The notes: generated by a model from the sequence alone, not told the origin. Numbered from the stretch's first letter, positions 6,269-12,082 are shown. The stretch: 52,639 bases of DNA from a virus (IMGVR_UViG_3300017740_000007:1-52639); one strand, 5' to 3'. Program-made: numbers and translations.

Positions 6269-6463
6269 CTACATTCTGTAGAAGCCTTTTCTGCCTTCAG
6301 CTAATTCAATTCCGTCTGCCATCATATCAACCTTCTTGGCTCTTCTAAATGACTTCTTTAATTGTGCTGCTTGAGCAATCCCTGTGATTCCGTCAGGTCT
6401 ATCGTTTATAAGTCTACCGTCTTTAACTCGTAGACCCCCCATACTTTGAAATTTCATTTTCAT
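6269..6463 (-). CDS. Small hypothetical protein, single-gene transcription unit
   Basis: This 64-residue protein starts MKMKFQSMGGLRVKDGRLIN and continues with GITGIAQAAQLKKSFRRAKK, then ADGIELAEGRKGFYRM. It is moderately basic, without membrane segment or cysteines, and fits no family I know. It has its own promoter box (6481-6488) and terminator (6208-6237), making it an independent unit at the very start of the leftward block, next to the control region. That position would suit a regulator or small early or structural protein. Confidence 0.65.
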   Translation of the reverse strand: MKMKFQSMGGLRVKDGRLINDRPDGITGIAQAAQLKKSFRRAKKVDMMADGIELAEGRKGFYRM

Positions 6464-6480
6464 ATCTAATGCGTTTTGTA

Positions 6481-6488
6481 CAAAGATA
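6481..6488 (-). promoter_or_regulatory. Leftward -7 box
   Basis: The minus strand reads TATCTTTG, a perfect TAnnTTTG, ending 18 nt before the ATG at 6463. Confidence 0.5.
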
Positions 6489-6651
6489 CAAAAAATTTTA
6501 TCAGTTATATAGAACCATCAGGTAATATATAGTGCACGGCTGCGGCACCCCATTTGGAAACCGATATTTTTTTGGCAAACCGATTTCGTTTTTCTCGGTG
6601 CGGTCAGATTTTTTTAGCTTTTTGTTTGACTACCTGTCTACCTGTAGCGGC

Positions 6652-6683
6652 AACAGGGAACGAGTCACTGCTCGTTCTCTGTT
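6652..6683 (+). repeat. Long hairpin in the control region
   Basis: AACAGGGAACGAG (6652-6664) pairs with CTCGTTCTCTGTT (6671-6683) over 13 bp with one G-U pair and a 6-nt loop. Upstream CCTGT copies could pair with ACAGG instead, giving an alternative fold. No U-run follows, so it is not a simple terminator. Confidence 0.75.
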
Positions 6684-6736
6684 ATACGTTTACCTTCCCC
6701 TAATCTCTAGCTATTTAGCTACGTTCTAAGCTACGT

Positions 6737-6752
6737 TTGTCTTCAAAGACAC
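6737..6752 (+). repeat. 16-bp palindrome family, copy 1 (one mismatch)
   Basis: TTGTCTTCAAAGACAC: 15 of 16 bases match the family GTGTCTTYAAAGACAC. It lies in the control region, between the duplicated AGCTACGTT and the first early promoter. Confidence 0.8.
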
Positions 6753-6891
6753 TTTTATAAACTAAAAAAGAAAACTTAATCTCTCAGAGAGTTAAGGTTG
6801 TGTCTGTGCGAAGATTTTAGTACTTAAACAAAACTTAGTAATTGTACGAGAATTTGACCGCCAACAGAGAGAACAAAAACTTTCTTAAGAA

Positions 6892-6925
6892 TTAGACAAT
6901 AATTAAACTAAATTTAGTATATTTG
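6892..6925 (+). promoter_or_regulatory. First early promoter with inverted-repeat operator
   Basis: TATATTTG at 6918-6925 is a perfect Bacteroidota -7 box. Upstream lie TTAGAC (6892-6897) and, eight bases later, AACTAA, part of the 10-bp palindrome CTAAATTTAG (6908-6917). The same TTAGAC plus CTAAATTTAG plus TATATTTGTC arrangement returns before the gene at 10433, so it is probably a regulated promoter pair. The transcript should start near 6931 and carry an 80-nt leader to the gene at 7010. Confidence 0.65.
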
Positions 6926-6968
6926 TCTCAGAAAGGGGAGTTAAAAACAAGAGAAAACAACCCTAAGT

Positions 6969-6983
6969 CGCTGAGAGTCAGCG
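6969..6983 (+). promoter_or_regulatory. Leader hairpin before the first early gene
   Basis: CGCTGA-GAG-TCAGCG forms a 6-bp stem with a 3-nt loop about 26 nt upstream of ATG 7010, inside the predicted 5' leader. It may stabilise the mRNA or tune translation. Confidence 0.5.
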
Positions 6984-7009
6984 AGTTAAGTAACTAAAAA
7001 TCAAATAAA

Positions 7010-7654
7010 ATGAGTGAATTACTAAGTATCGAGTCAGCATTTCTGAATAGTTCGGAAATTAAGACTGCTCTTAATCTCACTGAAGTGAGACGAGTGCAAA
7101 GGAGCATAAACAATGCACACAAAACTAAATTCAATCACACTACGAAGTTATCGAAGTTGGTTGGGAATGCAGTTCGTTGGTTTGAATCTGAAGAGGGACA
7201 AGAGAAAATGCGTGAAGAGGGAATCGAATGGAGCAAAGCCGAATTCGGTCAGAAGACTTTCGGATATCAGAAATCGTTTTTCTACAAGCTAGTGAAAGTA
7301 GCTAACCTAGATGAAAGAATTCTAGATGCATTTAACCAAAAATGTGATGAGATTGGAACAGATGCAAATCGTTCAATTGCGGGTCTTCTTGAATTCTCAA
7401 GAAACATTGACCTTGATGCTATCGAAGTATCAGAGGATGCTACAGAAGAAGAAATTGCTCAAGCCGAGCAAGATGTTATCGAGTCTACTGAAGTTGAGCA
7501 AGAGAGACCAAATTTCTTGTTCGTAATGACTTACAAGAATCCTCAAGGAAATATCCTATCGGTTAGAATTGATGATAGCGGTAATGTTAGAGGAAATAAC
7601 CTAGAAGAAATTGCAAATGCAATTGAATTCTTACAACAATCAATTAATCAATAA
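7010..7654 (+). CDS. First early protein, hypothetical (possible DNA-associated regulator)
   Basis: This 214-residue protein is the first gene after the early promoter. Residues about 25-110 are helical and basic, with aromatic spacing in KLVGNAVRWFESEEGQEKMR and FGQKTFGYQKSFFYKLVKVA. The latter is reminiscent of helix-turn-helix-like regions in phage proteins that act on DNA. A strongly acidic linker (about 135-165, EDATEEEIAQAEQ) follows, and a small C-terminal beta-alpha domain (NFLFVMTYKNPQGNILSVRI). The ATG follows an A-rich leader (AATCAAATAAA). Position suggests host takeover or regulation. I do not recognise a named family. Confidence 0.75.
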   Translation: MSELLSIESAFLNSSEIKTALNLTEVRRVQRSINNAHKTKFNHTTKLSKLVGNAVRWFESEEGQEKMREEGIEWSKAEFGQKTFGYQKSFFYKLVKVANLDERILDAFNQKCDEIGTDANRSIAGLLEFSRNIDLDAIEVSEDATEEEIAQAEQDVIESTEVEQERPNFLFVMTYKNPQGNILSVRIDDSGNVRGNNLEEIANAIEFLQQSINQ

Positions 7655-7657
7655 TCA

Positions 7658-7673
7658 GTGTCTTCAAAGACAC
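7658..7673 (+). repeat. 16-bp palindrome family, copy 2
   Basis: GTGTCTTCAAAGACAC, between the first early gene and the amidoligase ATG at 7691. It sits in the leader of the amidoligase. Confidence 0.95.
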
Positions 7674-7690
7674 AAAAAACCACAGATAAA

Positions 7691-8638
7691 ATGATAAACG
7701 AAATCACATACACAAATTCAAACGAATCTCAGAGAGGAAGAATGTCTCGTTACCATTCTTCTCCTCAGCCAAGAGAGATGCACAAAGGTGCTAAGAATAC
7801 TGATATCGCAAATCTAAAGACTACCAAGAAACGTAATCTTTTAGTAGATGAGAATGGAGACCACAAGTCTAAGTTCACTATCGGTATTGAAGTTGAAAAG
7901 AACAGATTAAGTTCTAGAGCAGTGACTGAATATCCTTTGTTCAAAGGATTTGAAAGAGATAGTTCTTGCGGTTATGAAGCTATAACTAATATCTTACCAT
8001 TGCTACCTAGCGGTAAATGGAGAAACAAAGTTTTCAATATGATGTTTGAAGCTAGAAAAATTATTGAAGACCAATACTCTCCAAGTGACTACAGATGTGG
8101 TGGTCACGTTACATTAGGTGTTGAGGGAATGAATGGTCAACAGATTATGAAAGCAATCAGAAAGAATTGTGGAATACTACATTCTTTATTCTTTAAAAGA
8201 CTTAAGAATGGATATTGCAAGAACAATCTAACAATGCTACCATACGATGAAGAAATGATGAATGGTGGTGGTAGATACCAATTCTGTTTAGATAAAGGTA
8301 ATCTAATCGAGTTTAGAGTTGTATCTCGTTTTCAATCGGTAAAGCAAATGATGAGAAGATACGAGTTGTTCTACGAGTTACTTGACTTTTCAATTAACAA
8401 TCCAAATGGAAACCACAATACTTTTCTTAAGAAAATTACACCAATCATTAAGTCTATGTACAATGGCGATATGGACAAGGTAAACGAAAAACTTGAGTTG
8501 GCTAAGACATTTAGAAAGATGATATTAACCAACAAAGTAAGTAGACCAATTATTGACTATGTTGACCCAATGAGAAGACTTGATGCACAGAAGTGGTACG
8601 ACAGAGAGTTACTCAGAAATGGGTACAGAGCAATCTAA
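7691..8638 (+). CDS. Amidoligase-family protein (COOH-NH2 ligase fold)
   Basis: This 315-residue protein shows the motifs of the putative amidoligase family (PF12224 type), a glutamine-synthetase-fold group predicted to join a carboxyl to an amine using ATP. Visible motifs: GIEVE (65-69), Asp90 and Glu96 in FERDSSCGYEAITNI, CGGHVTLG with His139, and LIEFRVVSRFQS with Glu207 and Arg209, which match the family order GxExE, D-S...G.E, CG.HV, EFR. The first 60 residues are basic and Ser/Lys-rich. I start at ATG 7691; an in-frame GTG at 7658 lies inside the repeated palindrome and is unlikely. Family neighbours elsewhere often include class II amidotransferase and cyclotransferase genes, and such a fusion lies at 10433 here. 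Likely substrates are peptides or cell-wall glutamates (inference). Confidence 0.82.
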   Translation: MINEITYTNSNESQRGRMSRYHSSPQPREMHKGAKNTDIANLKTTKKRNLLVDENGDHKSKFTIGIEVEKNRLSSRAVTEYPLFKGFERDSSCGYEAITNILPLLPSGKWRNKVFNMMFEARKIIEDQYSPSDYRCGGHVTLGVEGMNGQQIMKAIRKNCGILHSLFFKRLKNGYCKNNLTMLPYDEEMMNGGGRYQFCLDKGNLIEFRVVSRFQSVKQMMRRYELFYELLDFSINNPNGNHNTFLKKITPIIKSMYNGDMDKVNEKLELAKTFRKMILTNKVSRPIIDYVDPMRRLDAQKWYDRELLRNGYRAI

Positions 8639-8644
8639 TCTAAA

Positions 8645-8674
8645 AGGGGTAGTGTCTTTAAAGACACTACTCCT
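8645..8674 (+). repeat. Long hairpin after the amidoligase gene
   Basis: A 15-bp near-perfect inverted repeat with one G-U pair. The 22-bp core GTAGTG...CACTAC is perfect and encloses copy 3 of the 16-bp palindrome. It starts 7 nt after the stop codon and ends at the ribozyme. No U-run follows, so simple termination is unlikely; it would cap the 3' end left by ribozyme cleavage. Confidence 0.85.
8652..8667 (+). repeat. 16-bp palindrome family, copy 3 (perfect palindrome)
   Basis: GTGTCTTTAAAGACAC, the fully self-complementary form, at the tip of the hairpin between the amidoligase gene and the ribozyme. Confidence 0.95.
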
Positions 8675-8724
8675 CTGTCTGAGGATGAGTGTCCTCACTG
8701 ATGAGTTCAAAAGAACGAAACAGA
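8674..8724 (+). ncRNA. Type III hammerhead ribozyme
   Basis: All conserved parts are present and correctly ordered. Stem III is TCTGT (8674-8678) paired with ACAGA (8720-8724). The cleavage base is C17 at 8679. Stem I is TGAGGA (8680-8685) with TCCTCA (8692-8697) around a 6-nt loop. The catalytic core is CTGATGA (8698-8704). Stem II is GTTC/GAAC (8705-8708, 8713-8716) around AAAA, starting with the usual G10.1-C11.1 pair. GAA (8717-8719) follows and then A15.1, which pairs with U16.1 (8678). Cleavage should fall between 8679 and 8680 and separate the amidoligase mRNA from the genes downstream. Hammerheads are known in bacteria and phages. An intact core with three complementary stems makes a chance match very unlikely. 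Confidence 0.94.
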
Positions 8725-8752
8725 AACATTAATTAATTTAAATTCAATCAAG

Positions 8753-8989
8753 ATGAAAAATCAAATCAGAAATTATGCAGAAACAATTGTTTATGTATCA
8801 GTAACCTTAGGAGTCTTCTCAATGGTAGGTAGACTATTAGTCCACATTCTTTTTAACGATGCTAGAATGCTATTACAAAGCGTGAGTGGAGCAGTATCAA
8901 TGCTAGTTGTATGTGCGTTCTTATTGTTCTGTATGTATGCGACAAGTCTACTTATTATAGCTGACATAAAAGAGAGACACAATGCATAG
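8753..8989 (+). CDS. Small membrane protein with two transmembrane segments
   Basis: This 78-residue protein has hydrophobic segments at about 13-34 (VYVSVTLGVFSMVGRLLVHI) and 46-68 (AVSMLVVCAFLLFCMYATSL), joined by a short polar loop, with a charged C-terminus. It is the first gene after the ribozyme, 28 nt downstream of it, so its mRNA would carry the 3' ribozyme fragment as leader. Lying between the amidoligase and a secreted transglycosylase, it may act at the host envelope, but no family is recognised. Confidence 0.72.
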   Translation: MKNQIRNYAETIVYVSVTLGVFSMVGRLLVHILFNDARMLLQSVSGAVSMLVVCAFLLFCMYATSLLIIADIKERHNA

Positions 8990-9152
8990 TGAGAGACAAC
9001 ACTACTACAAAGTTAGATATGCAGGTAAGCTAATTAAAGTCTTACCTGCACATTCTAAATGGGAAGCAATCGACAGAATTTACAATGAAAACATTGGAAG
9101 ATACAAGTGGATTGTAAGAGAAAAATTTACCGCAGTTAAATCTAAAAATTAA
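8982..9152 (+). CDS. 56-residue hypothetical protein
   Basis: ATG 8982 lies 8 nt inside the end of the membrane-protein gene and the frame ends at TAA 9150-9152, just before the next ATG at 9157. The product is basic and compact with many aromatic residues (HYYKVRYAGKLIKVLPAHSK, then EAIDRIYNENIGRYKWIV). This is typical of small single-domain phage proteins. No family is recognised. Confidence 0.68.
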   Translation: MHSERQHYYKVRYAGKLIKVLPAHSKWEAIDRIYNENIGRYKWIVREKFTAVKSKN

Positions 9153-9156
9153 AATT

Positions 9157-9513
9157 ATGTATAAAGTAACATTACAATTCGATACACATAAGATAACTTA
9201 TGGAACGAACAGAGGGCAGTGGGTCTTAACTAAAGAGTTCAATGACCTGAAACACTGCAACAATTTCATAGACTATATATGCCGAACCAAAGGTTATAGC
9301 TTAGATGAATTATGGTACGAATCAGGATACCCTTTTAAAGAGGGAGATGATTATTGGACAATCGAAAGCGGAACGAAGTTGGTGCGGTCTTGTTGGGATG
9401 ACCAATCAGAAGAATTGTTTGACCCGAACAAAATATATTTCACTAGCGAAAAAAGAGCAGAGGAATATAAAGAGAGTATGAAAGATGTAACAATCATAAA
9501 TCTAAGACAATGA
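9157..9513 (+). CDS. Hypothetical acidic protein, 118 residues
   Basis: This soluble alpha/beta-type protein is rich in Tyr and Trp (GQWVLTKEFNDLKHCNNFID, ELWYESGYPFKEGDDYWTIE). It has three cysteines but no paired metal motif. It overlaps the transglycosylase start by 4 nt (ATGA), so the two are translationally coupled and may be made in matched amounts. No family is recognised. Confidence 0.72.
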   Translation: MYKVTLQFDTHKITYGTNRGQWVLTKEFNDLKHCNNFIDYICRTKGYSLDELWYESGYPFKEGDDYWTIESGTKLVRSCWDDQSEELFDPNKIYFTSEKRAEEYKESMKDVTIINLRQ

Positions 9514-10028
9514 AAAAATTAATATTTATATCAGCATTATCTGTGGTTGGATATGTGGGTAGTGATGTGTCTTCAAAGACACTAACTATCCAAGCAGAAG
9601 AAGTTCAAAAGACAGACTCTGTTCTAGTGGTAAGGGAGGAAGTAGTTCCTCCCAAGCCATTGGCGATAGACACATTGCTAGTTGCAATGATGTATGTAGA
9701 ATCTAGACTAGACTCAACGGCATATGCAAAGAATGAAAATGCCGTAGGAGTTTTGCAGATAAGACCAATAATGGTTAGAGAAGTAAACAGAGTTCTAAAA
9801 AAGATGGACAAGGAAGAAAGATATACATTAAAAGACAGATGGAGTTTAGTGAAGTCAGTCGAGATGTTTAATATAATCCGAGACTATCATCACAAAGACT
9901 CAAGCTATGAAACCATAGCAAGATGTTGGAATGGTGGAAGGAGAGGTGATAGAAAAAAATCTACACTTGTGTATTGGGAACGAGTTCAAATACAAATAAA
10001 TAATATCAATCAAATTTTAAATAAATAG
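9510..10028 (+). CDS. Secreted lytic transglycosylase (SLT-type) protein
   Basis: This 172-residue protein starts with a signal peptide (MKKLIFISALSVVGYVGSDV) and continues into a goose-lysozyme/SLT fold. Catalytic Glu64 lies in MMYVESRLD, followed by the AVGVLQI strand that usually reads GLMQ, then a KDRWSLVKSVEMFN helix and ARCWNGG, the late landmark of the family. It should cleave glycan strands in the periplasm. A wall-cutting enzyme in the early block, far from the late endolysin, suggests remodelling of the envelope instead of lysis, perhaps in concert with the amidoligase island. Palindrome copy 4 (9567-9582) lies inside the coding sequence just after the signal peptide. Confidence 0.82.
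   Translation: MKKLIFISALSVVGYVGSDVSSKTLTIQAEEVQKTDSVLVVREEVVPPKPLAIDTLLVAMMYVESRLDSTAYAKNENAVGVLQIRPIMVREVNRVLKKMDKEERYTLKDRWSLVKSVEMFNIIRDYHHKDSSYETIARCWNGGRRGDRKKSTLVYWERVQIQINNINQILNK
9567..9582 (+). repeat. 16-bp palindrome family, copy 4
   Basis: GTGTCTTCAAAGACAC inside the transglycosylase gene, read as VSSKT at about residues 20-24. Confidence 0.95.
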
Positions 10029-10030
10029 TT

Positions 10031-10330
10031 ATGACAAACAAAGAACAAATAATCAAAGAGTTAAAAAGAAGAATGCAGATAGCTAGAGACACTCAAGCTA
10101 TTGGCAGAGAGAAATACCTAGCAACATTAATACAAGGTGTGCAGAATGAATTCAAACCTGCGTATGACGATGAGGGAAAAAAGTTTAGCACCTGCTTTGA
10201 CAGTATGGAAGTAAGCGGAAACTTTTCAATGCAGTTGAGTTGGTGGAATAATTTTGCAGACTATGTGCAAGAACATAGAAACACTTGCTACAACAATGCT
10301 TGTGAATACGCAGATGAAAAAGAAATATAA
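10031..10330 (+). CDS. Hypothetical protein, 99 residues
   Basis: A helical, Gln/Asn-rich soluble protein that starts 3 nt after the transglycosylase stop. It begins MTNKEQIIKELKRRMQIARD and ends NNACEYADEKEI, with Trp-Trp in FSMQLSWWNNFADYVQEH. It is the last gene before the second early promoter. No family is recognised. Confidence 0.7.
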   Translation: MTNKEQIIKELKRRMQIARDTQAIGREKYLATLIQGVQNEFKPAYDDEGKKFSTCFDSMEVSGNFSMQLSWWNNFADYVQEHRNTCYNNACEYADEKEI

Positions 10331-10332
10331 GA

Positions 10333-10369
10333 TTAGACTTGCGTATGTCTAAATTTAGTCTTATATTTG
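10333..10369 (+). promoter_or_regulatory. Second early promoter with TTAGAC-N8-GTCTAA operator
   Basis: TATATTTG at 10362-10369 is a perfect -7 box. Upstream, TTAGAC (10333-10338) and GTCTAA (10347-10352) make an inverted repeat with 8-nt spacing, overlapping CTAAATTTAG (10349-10358). These elements repeat those of the first early promoter, with 3 nt more between CTAAATTTAG and the -7 box. It should start the transcript for the amidotransferase-cyclotransferase gene. Confidence 0.65.
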
Positions 10370-10395
10370 TCCAATCAATTATTAATCAGAGGTCT

Positions 10396-10411
10396 GTGTC
10401 TTCAAAGACAC
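10396..10411 (+). repeat. 16-bp palindrome family, copy 5
   Basis: GTGTCTTCAAAGACAC in the leader of the amidotransferase-cyclotransferase gene. Flanking GAGG and CCTC can extend it to a longer bulged hairpin. It sits about 26 nt after the predicted transcription start and 21 nt before the ATG. Confidence 0.95.
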
Positions 10412-10432
10412 TCCTCACAAATCAAATCAAAT

Positions 10433-11506
10433 ATGTGCGTAATTATTATTAAGCAGAAAAACAATGTGATGACTGAAGAAATAGCCAAGACATCATCACG
10501 AATCAATCCTCACGGATTGGGAATTATTTGGCTAGACACTTTTGAAGTAGAGTATTACAAATCAAAAGACTATCGTAAACTACTAACCAAGCGACCATTC
10601 ATTGCACACTTTCGTTATGCAACAAAAGGTAAAGTCAACAAAGCCAACACGCATCCATTCATATGTGGTAACAACAAAGATGAATACCTAATGCACAATG
10701 GTACTATCAAAGGTATGGGTACAGATGAATGTTGTGATAGTAAAGAGTTAGCTTGTCACTTAGGTAGTCTTAATCGTAGAGATTGGAAAAAAGAATTGGA
10801 GCAATATGACTCACGATTTGTTTCAGTCAATGTTCGTACTCGTTCATTTCAAATCTACAACAGAAACCTATATACTTATAGGGATGGAATCTGGTATTCA
10901 AAAGCCAATGTATTACAAGACAATCTTATCGCAGTGTATGGTACACTAAAGAAAGGTTTCGGTAACTACTATTCATACCTAACTAATGCAAAGCATTTAG
11001 GTAGAGGTAAGACTCAAGACAAGTATCCTTTGTTGGTTGAGGGGTTACCTTATATGGTAGACAAAAAAGGTGTGGGTCACAATGTGGTGGTTGATGTGTT
11101 CAAGGTTAGCGATATGCAACTAAAGAATATTGACCAACTTGAAGGACACCCACGTTGGTACAAGCGAAAGCAAATACCAATCAAGTTAAAGAATCGTACT
11201 CTTAATTGTTGGTTGTACTTTAATCCAAAGGATGTAACAAACAAAGAGTATCACGAATCTTTTGAAAGAACTATTCAGCCAAGAAAATTATTTACGTTTG
11301 AAGATGTTCAGCCAAGTTATGATACCACTGAGTATCACGAGGCAATTGATATAGGTTGGGATGACAATGACTTTCCAACAGACCAAACACCTACCTGCGT
11401 AGATTGTTTCAATGACTTGGAACACGATGCATTCCACAACTATTACTGCTCATCTTGTGGTGGTTGGTTTAAAGAAGATGAGGTTTTAAAATTTAATCAA
11501 GACTAA
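10433..11506 (+). CDS. Class II glutamine amidotransferase, gamma-glutamylcyclotransferase and zinc-ribbon fusion
   Basis: This 357-residue protein joins three domains. Residues 1-110 are a class II (Ntn) amidotransferase: Cys2 as nucleophile after Met removal, NPHGLGI, HFRYATKGK with Arg61, NTHPF, LMHNG with Asn89-Gly90, and Asp102 in CDSKELA. Residues about 165-262 are a gamma-glutamylcyclotransferase (AIG2-like) domain: AVYGTLKKGFG and LEGHPRWYKRK, with Glu237 as likely catalytic acid. Residues 322-342 hold a CxxC...CxxC zinc ribbon. I start at ATG 10433 so that Cys is residue 2; longer frames would hide it. It could free ammonia from glutamine and cyclise gamma-glutamyl groups, opposing or feeding the amidoligase at 7691 (inference). 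Confidence 0.88.
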   Translation: MCVIIIKQKNNVMTEEIAKTSSRINPHGLGIIWLDTFEVEYYKSKDYRKLLTKRPFIAHFRYATKGKVNKANTHPFICGNNKDEYLMHNGTIKGMGTDECCDSKELACHLGSLNRRDWKKELEQYDSRFVSVNVRTRSFQIYNRNLYTYRDGIWYSKANVLQDNLIAVYGTLKKGFGNYYSYLTNAKHLGRGKTQDKYPLLVEGLPYMVDKKGVGHNVVVDVFKVSDMQLKNIDQLEGHPRWYKRKQIPIKLKNRTLNCWLYFNPKDVTNKEYHESFERTIQPRKLFTFEDVQPSYDTTEYHEAIDIGWDDNDFPTDQTPTCVDCFNDLEHDAFHNYYCSSCGGWFKEDEVLKFNQD

Positions 11507-11519
11507 TAATTATAAATCA

Positions 11520-11540
11520 GAGGGGTGGAATCCACCCCTC
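11520..11540 (+). repeat. GC-rich hairpin after the amidotransferase gene
   Basis: GAGGGGTGGA and TCCACCCCTC form a 10-bp inverted repeat with one central base. It lies 13 nt after the stop and has no U-run, like the hairpin after the amidoligase gene, so it may protect an mRNA end or pause polymerase. Confidence 0.75.
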
Positions 11541-11556
11541 ATAATATCAAATCAAA

Positions 11557-11817
11557 ATGAAAGTAAAAGTTCAAAACAGAAGTGTTTATCACAAATTCGC
11601 AGAAGTAGAAGTAGAAGTTCCTAATGATGTAGAGGACATTCAAGAATGGCTCATTGAAAATGAGCAGACATATATATATGAAATGGATGCTAGTATTAAT
11701 GAGAGTAAGTATGAATTTGGAAGTGGGGTAGATGATTATAAAGGAATGAATGAGTCTGAATCAAGCTCTGAATGGAGATATGAATGCGAAGAAAAAAAGA
11801 TAGGTGGACACCTATAA
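11557..11817 (+). CDS. Small acidic hypothetical protein
   Basis: This 86-residue protein is strongly acidic (VEVEVPNDVEDIQEWLIENE, then YEFGSGVDDYKGMNESESSS). The start VKVQNRSVYHKFAEVEVEVP looks like a short beta-sheet. The ATG follows the leader ATCAAATCAAA. Acidic early phage proteins often inhibit host DNA-binding proteins, but nothing specific is visible here. Confidence 0.68.
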   Translation: MKVKVQNRSVYHKFAEVEVEVPNDVEDIQEWLIENEQTYIYEMDASINESKYEFGSGVDDYKGMNESESSSEWRYECEEKKIGGHL

Positions 11818-11842
11818 TATTAATCAATTAAAATAAAATAAA

Positions 11843-12082
11843 ATGGCAGACTTAAAAGAAATATCAAGCGAAGACTTGAGACAAGAACTACAATTAAGAG
11901 GTTATCAAACAGATAACCTTTGGCACACAGAAGATGTAATGCAGAACTATGACTGCGAGTCAGAAGTAGCAATGGAAATATTGGAGTTAGCAATGAACAA
12001 TCAGTGGGTAATTGAAAACATATTTACAATCGTTGACCAATATGCTGAAGACGATTTTAATTTAAAAAATAAAAACCAATGA
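11843..12082 (+). CDS. Small acidic hypothetical protein
   Basis: This 79-residue acidic helical protein (LKEISSEDLRQELQLRGYQT, then NYDCESEVAMEILELAMNNQ) overlaps the next gene's start by 4 nt (ATGA). An A-rich leader lies before the ATG. No family is recognised; the pattern of short amphipathic helices suggests a compact protein-binding domain. Confidence 0.68.
   Translation: MADLKEISSEDLRQELQLRGYQTDNLWHTEDVMQNYDCESEVAMEILELAMNNQWVIENIFTIVDQYAEDDFNLKNKNQ

Larger units (their letters stand above)
6489..7009. other. Divergent control region, candidate replication origin
   Basis: This is the longest non-coding stretch (521 nt) and lies exactly between the leftward and rightward blocks. Its left part (6535-6660) has unusual composition: GC-rich patches such as CACGGCTGCGGCACCCC interleaved with T-runs, and ACCGAT repeated in 6560-6590. 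A 13-bp hairpin lies at 6652-6683, and AGCTACGTT occurs twice (6717-6725, 6729-6737). The first copy of the genome's 16-bp palindrome (6737-6752, one mismatch), a promoter (6892-6925) and a leader hairpin (6969-6983) follow. The open frames across it are short, low in quality and not called. Origin function is inference from position and structure. Confidence 0.5.

Noticed and set aside
6532-6729. Open frame of 65 codons in the control region
   Set aside because: Unusual composition, Phe/Ser-rich run from T-tracts, no leader signal, and it covers the hairpin and repeats that explain the region better.
7658-7690. GTG start extending the amidoligase by 11 residues
   Set aside because: The GTG is the first codon of a palindrome copy; ATG 7691 is a normal start and no family motif lies upstream.
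8645-8674. Rho-independent terminator after the amidoligase gene
   Set aside because: The hairpin is strong but no U-run follows; the ribozyme follows instead.
10367-10432. Earlier start for the amidotransferase fusion
   Set aside because: It would begin inside the promoter box and hide the catalytic Cys that must be residue 2.
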